Part shown: piece by piece, positions 42,798-51,700 of the stretch
How the letters are laid out: every line of letters begins with the position of its first letter
Position numbering within the stretch: position 1 is the stretch's first letter
NCBI GenBank assembly: GCA_002305755.1
Contig: DBQV01000015.1
Span: 30,532-94,531 of the forward strand
Length of the DNA stretch: 64,000 nt
Origin: Christensenella sp. UBA1385
Lineage (GTDB): Bacteria > Bacillota > Clostridia > Christensenellales > Aristaeellaceae
Reading direction: 5' to 3'
Position numbers and translations under genes: made by a program
The notes under the pieces: model-generated
Databases searched by the model: none
What the model was told of the DNA's origin: nothing
Seen by the model: the letters and a program-made list of their open reading frames with translations, nothing else

Positions 42798-44126
42798 TTG
42801 AGGAAACTTACTTTCCGCGGCGGCGTTCATCCGCTGCACGATATCCATGAGGGAAAAGAAAAGACGCGCGCCGGCGCGATCCGTCCCTTTGTGGCGCAGG
42901 TGGTGTCCATTCCCATGGATATGCACATCGGAGCGCCCAGCAAGCCGATCGTCAAGGCGGGGGACAGGGTACTGATGGGGCAGTTGATCGCAGAGCCTGT
43001 TGGCGGCATCGGGATCCCTGTGCACGCCAGTGTATCCGGTACCGTGAAGGCCGTGGCGGAGAAGCCCATGATGAAGCGCGCTGCCAGCATGTGCGTTGAC
43101 ATTGAGAACGACGGTCTGGATGAGTGGACACAGTTAGCACCTCTTGGCGATGTGGAAAAGGCGGATCCCGCGCAGATCATCCCGGCCATCAAGGCAGCGG
43201 GCATCTGCGGCATGGGCGGCGCCTGTTTCCCGACGCATGTGAAGCTCTCTCCGCCGTCCGATAAAAAGGTAGACACAATTATCCTTAACGGCGCCGAGTG
43301 CGAAACCTTCCTTACGGCGGACTATCGCCTGATGCTGGAGCAGCCAGAGCGCATTGTGAACGGCCTGCGCGCCGCCATGCGCGCCATGGGCGTGAGCCGC
43401 GGCCTGATCGGCATCGAGGACAATAAGATGGAAGCCGTCGAAGCCGTAAAAAAGGCTGCCGCAGGGCGCGAAGGCGTGGAAGTGCTGGTGCTGAAAACCA
43501 AGTATCCGCAGGGCGGTGAGAAGCAGCTGATTCAGGTGCTGACGGGCCGGGAAGTGCCTTCCGGCGGTCTGCCCGCTGATGCGGGCGTGGTGGTGCTGAA
43601 CGTGGGGACTGCGGCCGCGATCGCTGACGCAGTGACCGAAGGGAAGCCCCTGATCAGCCGTGTCACCACTGTGACAGGCTGCGTGAAAGAGCCGGCAAAC
43701 CTGCTGCTGCGCATCGGTACTTCCGTGCAGGACGCTGTGGAAGCCTGCGGTGGCTACACGGAAGAAGCGGGCAAGATCTTCTTTGGCGGCAGCATGACGG
43801 GTTCCTGCGTGCCCAATGACACGGTGAGCGTGACCAAGGCCAACAACGGCATTGTGGTCTTCGGCGTGAAGGACGCCGTAGTTGCGGACGAGACCCCGTG
43901 CATCCGCTGCGGTCGCTGCGTGGATGCCTGTCCGATTTCGCTCAACCCCATGGCCATGAAGCAGGCCTGGAAGCTGAACAAGCTGGATGATATGGAAAGC
44001 AAGCAGCATGTGATGGACTGCATCGTCTGCGGTGCCTGCTCCTACATTTGCCCGGCGCATCAGCAGCTGACGCCGGTGTTCAAGACGGCTAAGGATATCA
44101 TCACGGCGAGGAGGGCAAAGAAGTGA
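42798..44126 (+). CDS. rnfC: Rnf electron transport complex subunit C
   Basis: A 442-residue peripheral subunit that accepts electrons to or from NAD(H). GAECETFLTADYRLM-type FMN/NADH-binding region and GGMGG..CFPTHVKLSPP lie in the first half; the C-terminus has two 4Fe-4S motifs, CIRCGRCVDACP and CIVCGACSYICP. TTG start at 42798, 36 bases after rnfG, with AAAGGCGGG upstream. It overlaps rnfD by 4 bases. Size and motifs are normal for Clostridial RnfC. Confidence 0.94.
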   Translation: MRKLTFRGGVHPLHDIHEGKEKTRAGAIRPFVAQVVSIPMDMHIGAPSKPIVKAGDRVLMGQLIAEPVGGIGIPVHASVSGTVKAVAEKPMMKRAASMCVDIENDGLDEWTQLAPLGDVEKADPAQIIPAIKAAGICGMGGACFPTHVKLSPPSDKKVDTIILNGAECETFLTADYRLMLEQPERIVNGLRAAMRAMGVSRGLIGIEDNKMEAVEAVKKAAAGREGVEVLVLKTKYPQGGEKQLIQVLTGREVPSGGLPADAGVVVLNVGTAAAIADAVTEGKPLISRVTTVTGCVKEPANLLLRIGTSVQDAVEACGGYTEEAGKIFFGGSMTGSCVPNDTVSVTKANNGIVVFGVKDAVVADETPCIRCGRCVDACPISLNPMAMKQAWKLNKLDDMESKQHVMDCIVCGACSYICPAHQQLTPVFKTAKDIITARRAKK

Positions 44127-45079
44127 GCTTGCGCATATCGACGGGCCCCCATGTTTTGACCAGGGAAAGCACCCAGACACTGATGCTGGACGTGCTGATC
44201 GCCCTGGCGCCTGCCACGGTGGCAGGCGTATACCTGTTTGGCCTGAAAGCGGCGTGGGTGCTCTGCGCCTCCGTGCTCAGCGCCGTGCTCAGCGAATTCG
44301 TCTGGCAAAAACTGATGAAGAAAAAGAGCACTCTCAATGATCTTTCCGCTGTGGTGACCGGCCTGATTCTTGGCCTGAACCTGCCTTCCGGCGCTCCGCT
44401 CTGGCTGCCCGTGATCGGCAGCGCCGTGGCCGTGGTACTGGTCAAGCAGCTCTTCGGCGGTCTGGGGCACAACTTTATGAACCCCGCCATGTTTGGCCGT
44501 GCCTTCCTGCTTGCTTCCTGGCCGGCGCGCATGACCAAGTTCCTGTTGCCGGAGCGGCTGCTTGGCGCTTCGCAGGCGGCCTTCGGGGCCGATATGGCCT
44601 CGGGCGCGACGCCACTTGTGCCTCAAAAACTGGGGCTGACGCCGGACGTTGCGTTGAGCGACCTGTTCCTGGGGAACATCCCCGGCACGATCGGCGAGGT
44701 TTGCAAGATCGCCATTCTCATCGGCTTTGTATACCTGGTGGCGGTGAAAGTAATCACCTGGCACATTCCTGTGTTCTTCGTGGGCACTGTGGCCCTGTTC
44801 AGCTGGGTGCTGGGCAAGGATCCGCTGGTCGCCATCCTTTCGGGCGGCGTGCTGTTTGGCGCTGTGTTCATGGCGACGGATTATGTGACCAACCCGATGC
44901 AAAAGCTGGGCCAGTGCATCTTCGGCGTGGGCTGCGGTGCGATGGTGGTCATCATCCGCTCCTTCGGCGGCTATCCCGAGGGCGTCACCTACGCGATTCT
45001 GTTCATGAACTGCCTGGTGCCTCTGATCGACCGCTTTACCAACAGACGTGTGTATGGGACGGTGAAAAGTCATGGCTAA
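44123..45079 (+). CDS. rnfD: Rnf electron transport complex subunit D
   Basis: A 318-residue integral membrane subunit with about nine helices. It carries the covalent-FMN motif DMASGAT with T163 as acceptor, preceded by GHNFMNPAMFGRAFLL. Electrons pass through its FMN during ion transport. It starts at GTG overlapping rnfC by 4 bases and overlaps rnfE by 8 bases. Together with rnfG, the operon encodes seven candidate FMN attachment sites. Confidence 0.94.
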   Translation: MSLRISTGPHVLTRESTQTLMLDVLIALAPATVAGVYLFGLKAAWVLCASVLSAVLSEFVWQKLMKKKSTLNDLSAVVTGLILGLNLPSGAPLWLPVIGSAVAVVLVKQLFGGLGHNFMNPAMFGRAFLLASWPARMTKFLLPERLLGASQAAFGADMASGATPLVPQKLGLTPDVALSDLFLGNIPGTIGEVCKIAILIGFVYLVAVKVITWHIPVFFVGTVALFSWVLGKDPLVAILSGGVLFGAVFMATDYVTNPMQKLGQCIFGVGCGAMVVIIRSFGGYPEGVTYAILFMNCLVPLIDRFTNRRVYGTVKSHG

Positions 45080-45707
45080 GAATAATCTCAAAGGGGTCTT
45101 TGTCAACGGTATCCTGAATGAGAACCCCACCTTCCGCCTTGTGCTGGGCACCTGCCCCACCATCGCGGTCACATCCAGCGCGATCAACGGCCTGGGCATG
45201 GGCCTGGCGGCCACGCTGGTGCTGCTGGGGTCCAACGTGGTGATTTCGATGCTGCGCAACTTTATTCCCAACAAGGTGCGCATTCCCTCCTACATTGTGG
45301 TCATCAGCACCTTTGTGACCATGATCCAGCTGTTCATGCAGGCCTTCGTGCCGTCGCTTTACGAGGCGCTGGGCATTTTCCTGCCGCTGATCGTGGTGAA
45401 CTGCATCATTCTGGCCCGTGCCGAAGCTTTTGCCGGCAAGAACCCCGTGGCGGCTTCCGCCATGGATGGTCTGGGTATGGGCCTGGGCTTCACGCTGGCG
45501 CTGACGCTGATCGCCGCCGTGCGCGAGCTGCTGGGCACCGGTTCCCTGTTCGGCATGCCGGTGATGGGCGCGAGCTTTGAGCCCGTGCTGCTGTTCATCC
45601 TGTCGCCCGGCGGTTTCCTGGTCTTCGGCCTTGTTCTGGGCATCATCAATGCCATTGTGGACAGGCGCAGGGCTCAAAAACTGCATAAGGAGGCGAAGGC
45701 GGCATGA
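45072..45707 (+). CDS. rnfE: Rnf electron transport complex subunit E
   Basis: A 211-residue, six-helix membrane subunit paralogous to RnfA. NPTFRLVLGTCPTIAVTSSA holds the conserved Cys near the membrane centre, and VVNCIILARAEAFA holds the second. RnfA and RnfE face each other and bind a 2Fe-2S cluster between them. It overlaps rnfD by 8 bases and rnfA by 4, so expression is coupled. Confidence 0.95.
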   Translation: MAKNNLKGVFVNGILNENPTFRLVLGTCPTIAVTSSAINGLGMGLAATLVLLGSNVVISMLRNFIPNKVRIPSYIVVISTFVTMIQLFMQAFVPSLYEALGIFLPLIVVNCIILARAEAFAGKNPVAASAMDGLGMGLGFTLALTLIAAVRELLGTGSLFGMPVMGASFEPVLLFILSPGGFLVFGLVLGIINAIVDRRRAQKLHKEAKAA

Positions 45708-46294
45708 GACTGAGTGAGATCGGCATCTTCCTGTTCTTTATCAACGCTGCGTTCAGCAACAACTTCATTTTCTCCCGCTTTCTGGGTTGCTGCCCCTTCC
45801 TGGGTGTTTCGAACAAAATAGAGACGGCAACGGGCATGGGCGTCGCGGTGGTCTTCGTCATGACGCTGGCCTCTCTGATCTGCTATCTGGTGTACGAGTA
45901 TCTGCTGGTTCCGCTGGGTCTGAGCTACCTGAACACCATCGCCTTCATTCTGGTGATCGCCTCTCTGGTACAGATGATCGAAATGTTCATCAAGAAGAGC
46001 CTCCCCTCTCTGTATACCGCGCTGGGCATCTATCTGCCCCTGATCACCACCAACTGCGCGGTGCTGGGCGTGACGCTGCTCAATCAGCGCAGCGGCTACG
46101 GCCTGCTGGAATCCACGCTGAACGGCATGTTTGGCGCTATCGGTTTTCTGATGGCCATCGTGCTGATGGCCGGCGTGCGCGAGCGCCTGGAGAGTTCCGA
46201 TATCCCCAAGGCGTTCAGGGGATTCCCGATCAGCCTGATCATTGCCGGTTTCATGTCCGTGGCTTTCATGGGCTTCACCGGCCTGGTGAAGTAA
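45704..46294 (+). CDS. rnfA: Rnf electron transport complex subunit A
   Basis: A 196-residue, six-helix subunit. FINAAFSNNFIFSRFLGCCPFLGVS and LITTNCAVLGV hold the conserved cysteines that bind the intramembrane 2Fe-2S cluster with RnfE. Normal length. ATG overlaps rnfE by 4 bases; rnfB follows after 9 bases with AAGGAGG as ribosome site. Confidence 0.95.
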   Translation: MRLSEIGIFLFFINAAFSNNFIFSRFLGCCPFLGVSNKIETATGMGVAVVFVMTLASLICYLVYEYLLVPLGLSYLNTIAFILVIASLVQMIEMFIKKSLPSLYTALGIYLPLITTNCAVLGVTLLNQRSGYGLLESTLNGMFGAIGFLMAIVLMAGVRERLESSDIPKAFRGFPISLIIAGFMSVAFMGFTGLVK

Positions 46295-46303
46295 GGAGGC
46301 AGC

Positions 46304-47101
46304 ATGAATACGACTGCGATTATCGCGGCGATTGCCGTACTGGGCGGCCTGGGTATTGTCTTTGGCGCCCTGATTTCCGTGACCGACAAGGTATTTGCCG
46401 TGCAGGTGGATGAGCGTGTGGCGAAGGTGCGTGAGAACGTGGCCGGCGCGAACTGCGGCGCCTGCGGCTATCCCGGCTGCGATGCCTTCTCCGAAGCCGT
46501 GGTCAAGGGAGAAGCCCCCGTGACCGGCTGCACGCCGGGCGGAGCGAAATCCGCGGAGGCGTTGGCCGGCATCATGGGCGTTGTCAGCGAAAGCATGGAG
46601 CCCTCGGTGGCGCGCATCCGCTGCCAGGGTGGCTGCGGGATCTCTGTGGATCGCTACGAGTACACCGGCATCAAGAGCTGCGCGCATGCCGCGAGCCTGG
46701 CGGGCGGTCCCAAGGTGTGCCCCAGCGCGTGCTATGGACTGGGCGACTGTCAGAAGGTCTGCCAATTCGATGCCATCAGCTTTGAAAACGGACTCTGCGT
46801 GATCGATCCCGAAAAGTGCACGGCCTGCGGCATGTGCGTTGCTCAGTGCCCCAACAGCCTGATCAAGCTGCTGCCGAAAGCCGCCAGCGTGACCGTCCGC
46901 TGCCGCAACACGCAGCCCCCCAAGGTGGCCATGCCTGTTTGCACCTACTCCTGCATTGCCTGCAAACGCTGTGAAAAGGCCTGCGAGTATGATGCGATCC
47001 ATGTGAACAACTTTCTGGCTGAGATCGATCCGGCCAAGTGCACGCGCTGCGAAGCCTGTGTGGCTGTCTGCCCCAAGAAGTGCATCACGGTCAGCGCTTG
47101 A
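46304..47101 (+). CDS. rnfB: Rnf electron transport complex subunit B
   Basis: A 265-residue ferredoxin-interacting subunit. An N-terminal membrane helix is followed by the Fe-S domain NCGACGYPGCDAFSEAV, and three-to-four ferredoxin-type clusters (CTACGMCVAQCP, CIACKRCEKACEYDAI, CTRCEACVAVCPKKCI). It takes electrons from reduced ferredoxin into the complex. It is last in the operon, and a strong terminator follows 17 bases after the stop. Confidence 0.95.
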   Translation: MNTTAIIAAIAVLGGLGIVFGALISVTDKVFAVQVDERVAKVRENVAGANCGACGYPGCDAFSEAVVKGEAPVTGCTPGGAKSAEALAGIMGVVSESMEPSVARIRCQGGCGISVDRYEYTGIKSCAHAASLAGGPKVCPSACYGLGDCQKVCQFDAISFENGLCVIDPEKCTACGMCVAQCPNSLIKLLPKAASVTVRCRNTQPPKVAMPVCTYSCIACKRCEKACEYDAIHVNNFLAEIDPAKCTRCEACVAVCPKKCITVSA

Positions 47102-47118
47102 GCCAAACTGCCAATACC

Positions 47119-47155
47119 AAAAAGGCGCAGCAACGGAGACTTGCTGCGCCTTTTT
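47119..47155 (+). terminator. strong terminator of the Rnf operon
   Basis: Perfect stem AAAAAGGCGCAGCAA / TTGCTGCGCCTTTTT with a 7-base loop and T5 tail. The symmetrical A/T flanks would act on both strands. Confidence 0.9.
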
Positions 47156-47175
47156 CAGTCTGAAAGGGTGAGGCG

Positions 47176-48177
47176 ATGAAACGCTGCCTATTGATCCTGC
47201 TTGCGCTGCTGCTGGCCTTTTCCGTCTGTGCTCAGGCCGTGCAGACAGGGCTGACGGATGAGGAAACGCAGATGCTGATCGACCTGCTGGCGGAGCGCGA
47301 TGAAGAAGGGCGTGCCTTTGTGGTGCTGCCGGATGACTTTGTGATGCCGGCGTCCGGGCTGGACGGGCAGTACAGGCTGTTGATACTCGGCATCGATCAG
47401 CCGGGCGACAGCCTGCAGGGGCGCAGCGACACCATGATCCTCGCCGTGCTGAATACGCGGCAGAGCTCTTTGAAGCTGATCAGCTTCATGCGCGATCTGT
47501 ATGTCAGCATCCCGGGCAGCGGGCACAACCGCCTGAACGCCGCCTACGCCTTTGGCGGGGAAAAGAAACTGAGGAAAACACTGCAGGAAGCCTTCGGCGT
47601 TTATGCGGACGGCTATCTGGCGGTCAACTATTCGCTGATGGCGGAACTGGTGGATGCGATCGGGGGCGTGGAACTGACGGTAGAGGAGCGCGAGCTGAAG
47701 CCGCTCAACGGCATTCTTGGGTACTATAACTACCTGAGAGGACGGCCGGAGGATGAAGGGGCGCTGGCTGCCCCCGGCACCCGCGTTCTGACAGGCCTGC
47801 AGACCATGAGCTATGCCCGTATCCGAAAGATAGACAGCGATTTTGAGCGCGTACACCGCCAGCAAAGGGTGCTGGAAGCCGTTTACAGACGTATGAAGGA
47901 GGCAGACCCTCAGCAGATGATAGATGCCGTGACAGCGTTTGCGGGGAAGGTGGGCACCGATGTGAGCATGAGCGATGCCCTGAGCCTACTGCATGACATC
48001 ATGCGTCTTGAGGATCTGCGCATCGAAACGCTGAGCATTCCGGTAAAGGGCGCCTTCTCTTCCCGCATGATCAGGGACGCTTATTTTCTGGTACCCAATC
48101 TGAAGCGCAACAGGAAGGCCATCGCGGATTTTCTTGAATCGGATGCCGGCGCGGCCGAGGTTGATAAACAGCCCTAA
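47176..48177 (+). CDS. LCP-family protein
   Basis: A 333-residue protein with a signal peptide (residues 1-20) and a LytR-CpsA-Psr domain: YRLLILGIDQPG, GRSDTMILAVLN, SFMRDLYVSIPG, GHNRLNAAYAFGG, NYSLMAELVDAIGGVEL, SYARIRKIDSDFERVHRQQRVL. Conserved Arg and Asp residues that bind the lipid pyrophosphate are present. It would attach wall polymers to peptidoglycan. A second LCP gene lies at 1-595, so the genome has several. The start has AAAGGGTGAGG upstream; no promoter was resolved between the terminator and the start. Confidence 0.9.
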   Translation: MKRCLLILLALLLAFSVCAQAVQTGLTDEETQMLIDLLAERDEEGRAFVVLPDDFVMPASGLDGQYRLLILGIDQPGDSLQGRSDTMILAVLNTRQSSLKLISFMRDLYVSIPGSGHNRLNAAYAFGGEKKLRKTLQEAFGVYADGYLAVNYSLMAELVDAIGGVELTVEERELKPLNGILGYYNYLRGRPEDEGALAAPGTRVLTGLQTMSYARIRKIDSDFERVHRQQRVLEAVYRRMKEADPQQMIDAVTAFAGKVGTDVSMSDALSLLHDIMRLEDLRIETLSIPVKGAFSSRMIRDAYFLVPNLKRNRKAIADFLESDAGAAEVDKQP

Positions 48178-48189
48178 AAACGGTACAAT
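48161..48189 (+). promoter_or_regulatory. promoter of frr and the downstream genes
   Basis: TTGATA (48161-48166), 17 bases and TACAAT (48184-48189), partly inside the LCP gene end and 27 bases ahead of the frr ATG. Confidence 0.72.
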
Positions 48190-48215
48190 GAACGCAATGT
48201 AAGGAGGTTATCACC

Positions 48216-48773
48216 ATGTACCAAGATGTGATTAAGGCCGCTCAGGAGAAAATGGAGAAGACCAAGGATGTATATAAGCGCGACATGCAGTCCCTTCGGG
48301 CGGGCCGTGCCAATCCGCAGATTCTGGACCGCATCACGGTCGATTACTACGGCAGCGCCACGCCGCTCAATCAGATGGCCAATATCACCGCGCCGGAACC
48401 GCGCGTGCTGGTGATTTCCCCGTGGGATGCCAAGGCTATTCCGCTGATTGAAAAAGCCATTCAGATGAGCGACCTGGGCATGAACCCGGCCAACGACGGC
48501 AAGATCATCCGCCTCATCGTGCCGGAGCTGAACGCCGAGCGCCGCAAGGAGCTGAGCAAGAAGGTCAGCCGCGCGGCGGAGGAATCCAAGGTGGCGCTGC
48601 GATCCATCCGCAGGGATGCCATGGAGCAGTTCAAGAAAATGAAGAAGGATTCTCTCATTTCCGAGGATGAACAGCGCAAGGCTGAGGACGAGCTTCAGAA
48701 AGTCACCGACGCCGCCGTTAAGGACATCGACAAGATGGCCGCCGATAAGGAAAAAGAGATTCTTTCGGTTTGA
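48216..48773 (+). CDS. frr: Ribosome recycling factor
   Basis: RRF (185 residues) separates ribosomal subunits after termination with EF-G. LRAGRANPQILDRITVDYYG, PEPRVLVISPWDAKA, SDLGMNPANDG, IRLIVPELNAERRKELSK and the C-terminal helix are all canonical. AAGGAGG lies 7 bases before the ATG. pyrH, tsf and rpsB, which often precede frr, are not here. It overlaps the next small gene by 4 bases. Confidence 0.97.
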   Translation: MYQDVIKAAQEKMEKTKDVYKRDMQSLRAGRANPQILDRITVDYYGSATPLNQMANITAPEPRVLVISPWDAKAIPLIEKAIQMSDLGMNPANDGKIIRLIVPELNAERRKELSKKVSRAAEESKVALRSIRRDAMEQFKKMKKDSLISEDEQRKAEDELQKVTDAAVKDIDKMAADKEKEILSV

Positions 48774-48988
48774 CAGAAGAGTTTATCGGCCTGCCGCTTG
48801 ACGAGGCGCTGGCGCTTTGTGCGCAGCGGGGCATCAGGCCGCTGATCGTGGAAACGCGCTCACCGCGCGAGCGACCGGAGGAACGGCGATCCGCCCGCGT
48901 GGCCGCCGTAAGAAGCTGCGGGGAAGAGCTTCAGTTTGTGGTGGCCTTTTTCAGCGAAGAGGGCCCAAAGGAGCCTGAGCATGCCTGA
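48770..48988 (+). CDS. Small protein of unknown function between frr and uppS
   Basis: A 72-residue protein starting at TTG that overlaps frr by 4 bases; its end overlaps uppS by 8. The first half (IGLPLDEALALCAQRGIRPLIVETRSPRE) looks like a PASTA-like or SLBB-like beta-alpha unit, and the rest is beta-rich (ARVAAVRS...LQFVVAFF). No enzymatic motif. Its tight placement on both sides favours a real, translationally coupled gene. Confidence 0.6.
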   Translation: MTEEFIGLPLDEALALCAQRGIRPLIVETRSPRERPEERRSARVAAVRSCGEELQFVVAFFSEEGPKEPEHA

Positions 48989-49700
48989 GAATATGCAGCC
49001 GCTGCCGCGCCATGTGGCCATCATCATGGATGGCAACGGGCGCTGGGCCAAACAGCACAAGTTTGAGATCGCCATGGGGCATCGGCGCGGCGTGGAAACG
49101 CTGCGGGAAATCGTGCGCTGCTCCAGCGACCTGGGGCTTGAGGTGCTGACGCTGTATGCTTTTTCCACGGAGAACTGGAAGCGCTCGCAGGCGGAGGTGG
49201 CCGCGCTGATGGGCCTGGTGCTTGATTTTTTTCATTCCGATATCGATGAGCTGAACGAACGCCGTGTGAAGATCAGGATCCTGGGCGATACCGATGCGCT
49301 TCCCGGGCCGCAGCGCGAGGCCGTGCGCGGCGCGCAAGAGATCACGGCGGGCAACACGGGGCTGCAGCTTAACATTGCGCTCAACTACGGCAGCCGGGAT
49401 GAGATCGTGAAGGCGGCAAGAGACCTTGCCAGCCTGGTCAAGGAAGGCAGGCTCGAGCCGGAGCAAATAGACCAAAGTCTGTTCGCGTCGAAGCTTTATA
49501 CGGCCGGCCAGCCGGATGTCGATCTCCTGATCCGCACCAGCGGGGAACTGCGGCTGAGCAACTTCCTGCTCTATCAGAACGCCTATGCCGAAATGATGTT
49601 CCCGGAGGCGCTCTGGCCTGATTTCAGTGTGGAGCAGTTCAGGGCGGCCCTGGCGTCTTTCGGCAAACGCGACCGACGTTTTGGAGGCAGAAACGCATGA
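48981..49700 (+). CDS. uppS: Isoprenyl transferase (undecaprenyl diphosphate synthase)
   Basis: A 239-residue cis-prenyltransferase making undecaprenyl diphosphate, the lipid carrier for cell-wall synthesis. HVAIIMDGNGRWAKQ holds the catalytic Asp, GHRRGVETLREIV, YAFSTENWKRS, NYGSRDEIVKA and LLIRTSGELRLSNFLLYQNAYAE-type blocks follow in order. ATG at 48981 has AAAGGAG 7 bases before it. It overlaps cdsA by 4 bases. uppS-cdsA-dxr-rseP-ispG-polC is a standard Bacillota order. Confidence 0.96.
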   Translation: MPENMQPLPRHVAIIMDGNGRWAKQHKFEIAMGHRRGVETLREIVRCSSDLGLEVLTLYAFSTENWKRSQAEVAALMGLVLDFFHSDIDELNERRVKIRILGDTDALPGPQREAVRGAQEITAGNTGLQLNIALNYGSRDEIVKAARDLASLVKEGRLEPEQIDQSLFASKLYTAGQPDVDLLIRTSGELRLSNFLLYQNAYAEMMFPEALWPDFSVEQFRAALASFGKRDRRFGGRNA

Positions 49701-50509
49701 CTACGCGGATCATTACCGGCGCCGGTCTTTTGATATTCCTGCTTGCCGTGCTGTATTTGGGCGGCTGGTTCTTTTCTGTCGCCTGGATCGCTGCCGTGCT
49801 GATCGCGGTGGCGGAAGAGTTCAGTGTGCTCACCAAGGCGGGACACAGGCCTGTGGCCTGGCCCACCTGGGCGGCCCTGATCGTCAGTATCCCCTGCTTT
49901 CTGATGCTGGATCATGTTGAGGCCATCAGTATCCTGCTGGCTGTCGTCACCGTCACGTTTTTTGTGGTGTGTGTCATCGTGCTGTTCAGAAGCAACCCGC
50001 GTTTGGATGACATGATGTTTTCGCTGATCCCGCTGCTCACGGTGGCGCTTCCCGGCATGTGCATGCTGGCCATGAACCGCCAGCCGGTTCCGATGCAACG
50101 CGTGCTGCTGCTGATCAGCTTTTTTGTGCCGACGATGGGGGATATGGCGGCCTATTTCGTGGGCGTGCGGTTTGGGCGCGTGAAGCTCAATCCCTTGATC
50201 AGCCCGAAAAAGACTGTGGAAGGGGCTGTCGGCGGCATCGCGGGCAGTATGCTGACCGCGATGGTGCTCTACTTTGCGGCAGGGATGCTCGGCCTGTCGC
50301 AGTTCGGCTTTCTGCACTTCGTGCTGATCGGCTTTGTTGGAGCCATCGCAGGTCAGATCGGCGATCTGTTTGCATCGATGGTCAAGAGGCACTGCGGTGT
50401 CAAGGATTTCGGCTCTATTTTCCCCGGCCATGGCGGCATGATGGACAGGCTGGATTCCATACTCTTCGTCACGGTGTTTGTCTATCTGTACTATCTGACC
50501 ATGCTGTAA
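49697..50509 (+). CDS. cdsA: Phosphatidate cytidylyltransferase
   Basis: CdsA (270 residues, about eight membrane helices) makes CDP-diacylglycerol for phospholipid synthesis. The family signature near the C-terminus is intact: GDLFASMVKRHCGVKDFGSIFPGHGGMMDR-type spacing with the metal-binding D residues. SPKKTVEGAVGGIAGS precedes it. It overlaps uppS by 4 bases and precedes dxr by 28. Confidence 0.95.
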   Translation: MTTRIITGAGLLIFLLAVLYLGGWFFSVAWIAAVLIAVAEEFSVLTKAGHRPVAWPTWAALIVSIPCFLMLDHVEAISILLAVVTVTFFVVCVIVLFRSNPRLDDMMFSLIPLLTVALPGMCMLAMNRQPVPMQRVLLLISFFVPTMGDMAAYFVGVRFGRVKLNPLISPKKTVEGAVGGIAGSMLTAMVLYFAAGMLGLSQFGFLHFVLIGFVGAIAGQIGDLFASMVKRHCGVKDFGSIFPGHGGMMDRLDSILFVTVFVYLYYLTML

Positions 50510-50537
50510 GCCCCGGTGTGGGCTCTGAAAGGCTGAC

Positions 50538-51689
50538 ATGCGTTCCATCACAATCCTGGGCTCCACCGGTTCCATCGGCCGTCAGGCTTTGGAGCTGGTT
50601 GAGGCTTATCCCGATGAATTTTCCGTGGCGGCGCTGTGCGCCCACAAAAACGCCGAACTGCTGTTTGAGCAGGTAAGAAAGTTTCGGCCGCGCCTTGCGG
50701 CGCTGACTGCCGGTGAAGTGGAGATCCCGGAGGATGTCCGGCAGGGATGCGAGTGGCTCTTCGGCGGGACGGCTCTTGAAAAGACGGCCGGTTTGGCGCC
50801 TGCGGATGATGTGCTGGTCGCTGTCAGCGGCATGGTGGGTCTGAAGGCTGTGCTGGCTGCGCGGAAAGCAAACCGGCGCGTGCTGCTGGCCAATAAGGAG
50901 GCGCTGGTAGCAGGCGGCGCGCTGGTGATGGACGTATGCACCGTGGGCGGCAGGGATGCTACGCTGCTGCCGGTGGACAGCGAGCACAGCGCCGTTTTTC
51001 AGTGTCTGAACGCGGCTGAGAAGAACCGTTACAGCAAGATCATCCTCACCGCCTCGGGAGGCCCTTTCCGCACATGGAGCAGGGAGAGGATCAGCGACGC
51101 GACCGTGGAAGAAGCGCTCAGGCATCCGAACTGGTCGATGGGCGCCAAGATCACGATCGATTCCGCCAGCATGTTCAACAAGGCGCTTGAGGTGATCGAG
51201 GCCAAATGGCTGTTTAGCGCAGCGCCGGAGCAGATCGAGGTACTGATTCACCCTCAGAGCATCGTGCATTCGATGGTCGAGTTTGAAGATCATGCCGTGC
51301 TTGCCCAGCTTGGCCTGCCGGACATGAAGCTGCCTATACTTTACGCGATGAGCTGGCCAAGACGGTTGCCCATGCAGACGCCGCGCCTTGACCTTCACAA
51401 GGTCGGCCAGCTCACGTTTGAAAGCGTGGATGAGAAAAAATTTCCGGCGGTAGGCCTGGCCTATGATGCGCTGCGTGCGGGCGGCGCGGCGGCCTGCGTG
51501 CTGAATGCCGCCAATGAGGTGGCGGCGGACGCCTTCATACAGGGTAAAATACGGTTTGGGGATATCTCCCGCGTTGTGCAGGAGACGGTGCAGCGGATCG
51601 GCTCTCCTGCGGCGGACAGCCTGGAAGCGGTGCTCGCGGCGGATGAGAGCGCCAGGCACGCGGCCGCTCAGCTGATTCACACATTCTGA
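50538..51689 (+). CDS. dxr: 1-deoxy-D-xylulose-5-phosphate reductoisomerase
   Basis: Dxr (383 residues) makes methylerythritol phosphate, the committed MEP-pathway step towards isoprenoids such as the UppS substrate. ITILGSTGSIGRQALEL binds NADPH, LLANKEALVAGG, PVDSEHSAVFQ and ILTASGGPFR hold the metal and substrate residues, WSMGAKITIDSASMFNKALE-type block follows. Normal length. rseP follows after 11 bases, ispG shortly after, so two MEP enzymes share the operon. Confidence 0.97.
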   Translation: MRSITILGSTGSIGRQALELVEAYPDEFSVAALCAHKNAELLFEQVRKFRPRLAALTAGEVEIPEDVRQGCEWLFGGTALEKTAGLAPADDVLVAVSGMVGLKAVLAARKANRRVLLANKEALVAGGALVMDVCTVGGRDATLLPVDSEHSAVFQCLNAAEKNRYSKIILTASGGPFRTWSRERISDATVEEALRHPNWSMGAKITIDSASMFNKALEVIEAKWLFSAAPEQIEVLIHPQSIVHSMVEFEDHAVLAQLGLPDMKLPILYAMSWPRRLPMQTPRLDLHKVGQLTFESVDEKKFPAVGLAYDALRAGGAAACVLNAANEVAADAFIQGKIRFGDISRVVQETVQRIGSPAADSLEAVLAADESARHAAAQLIHTF

Positions 51690-51700
51690 TCGGAGGGAAT

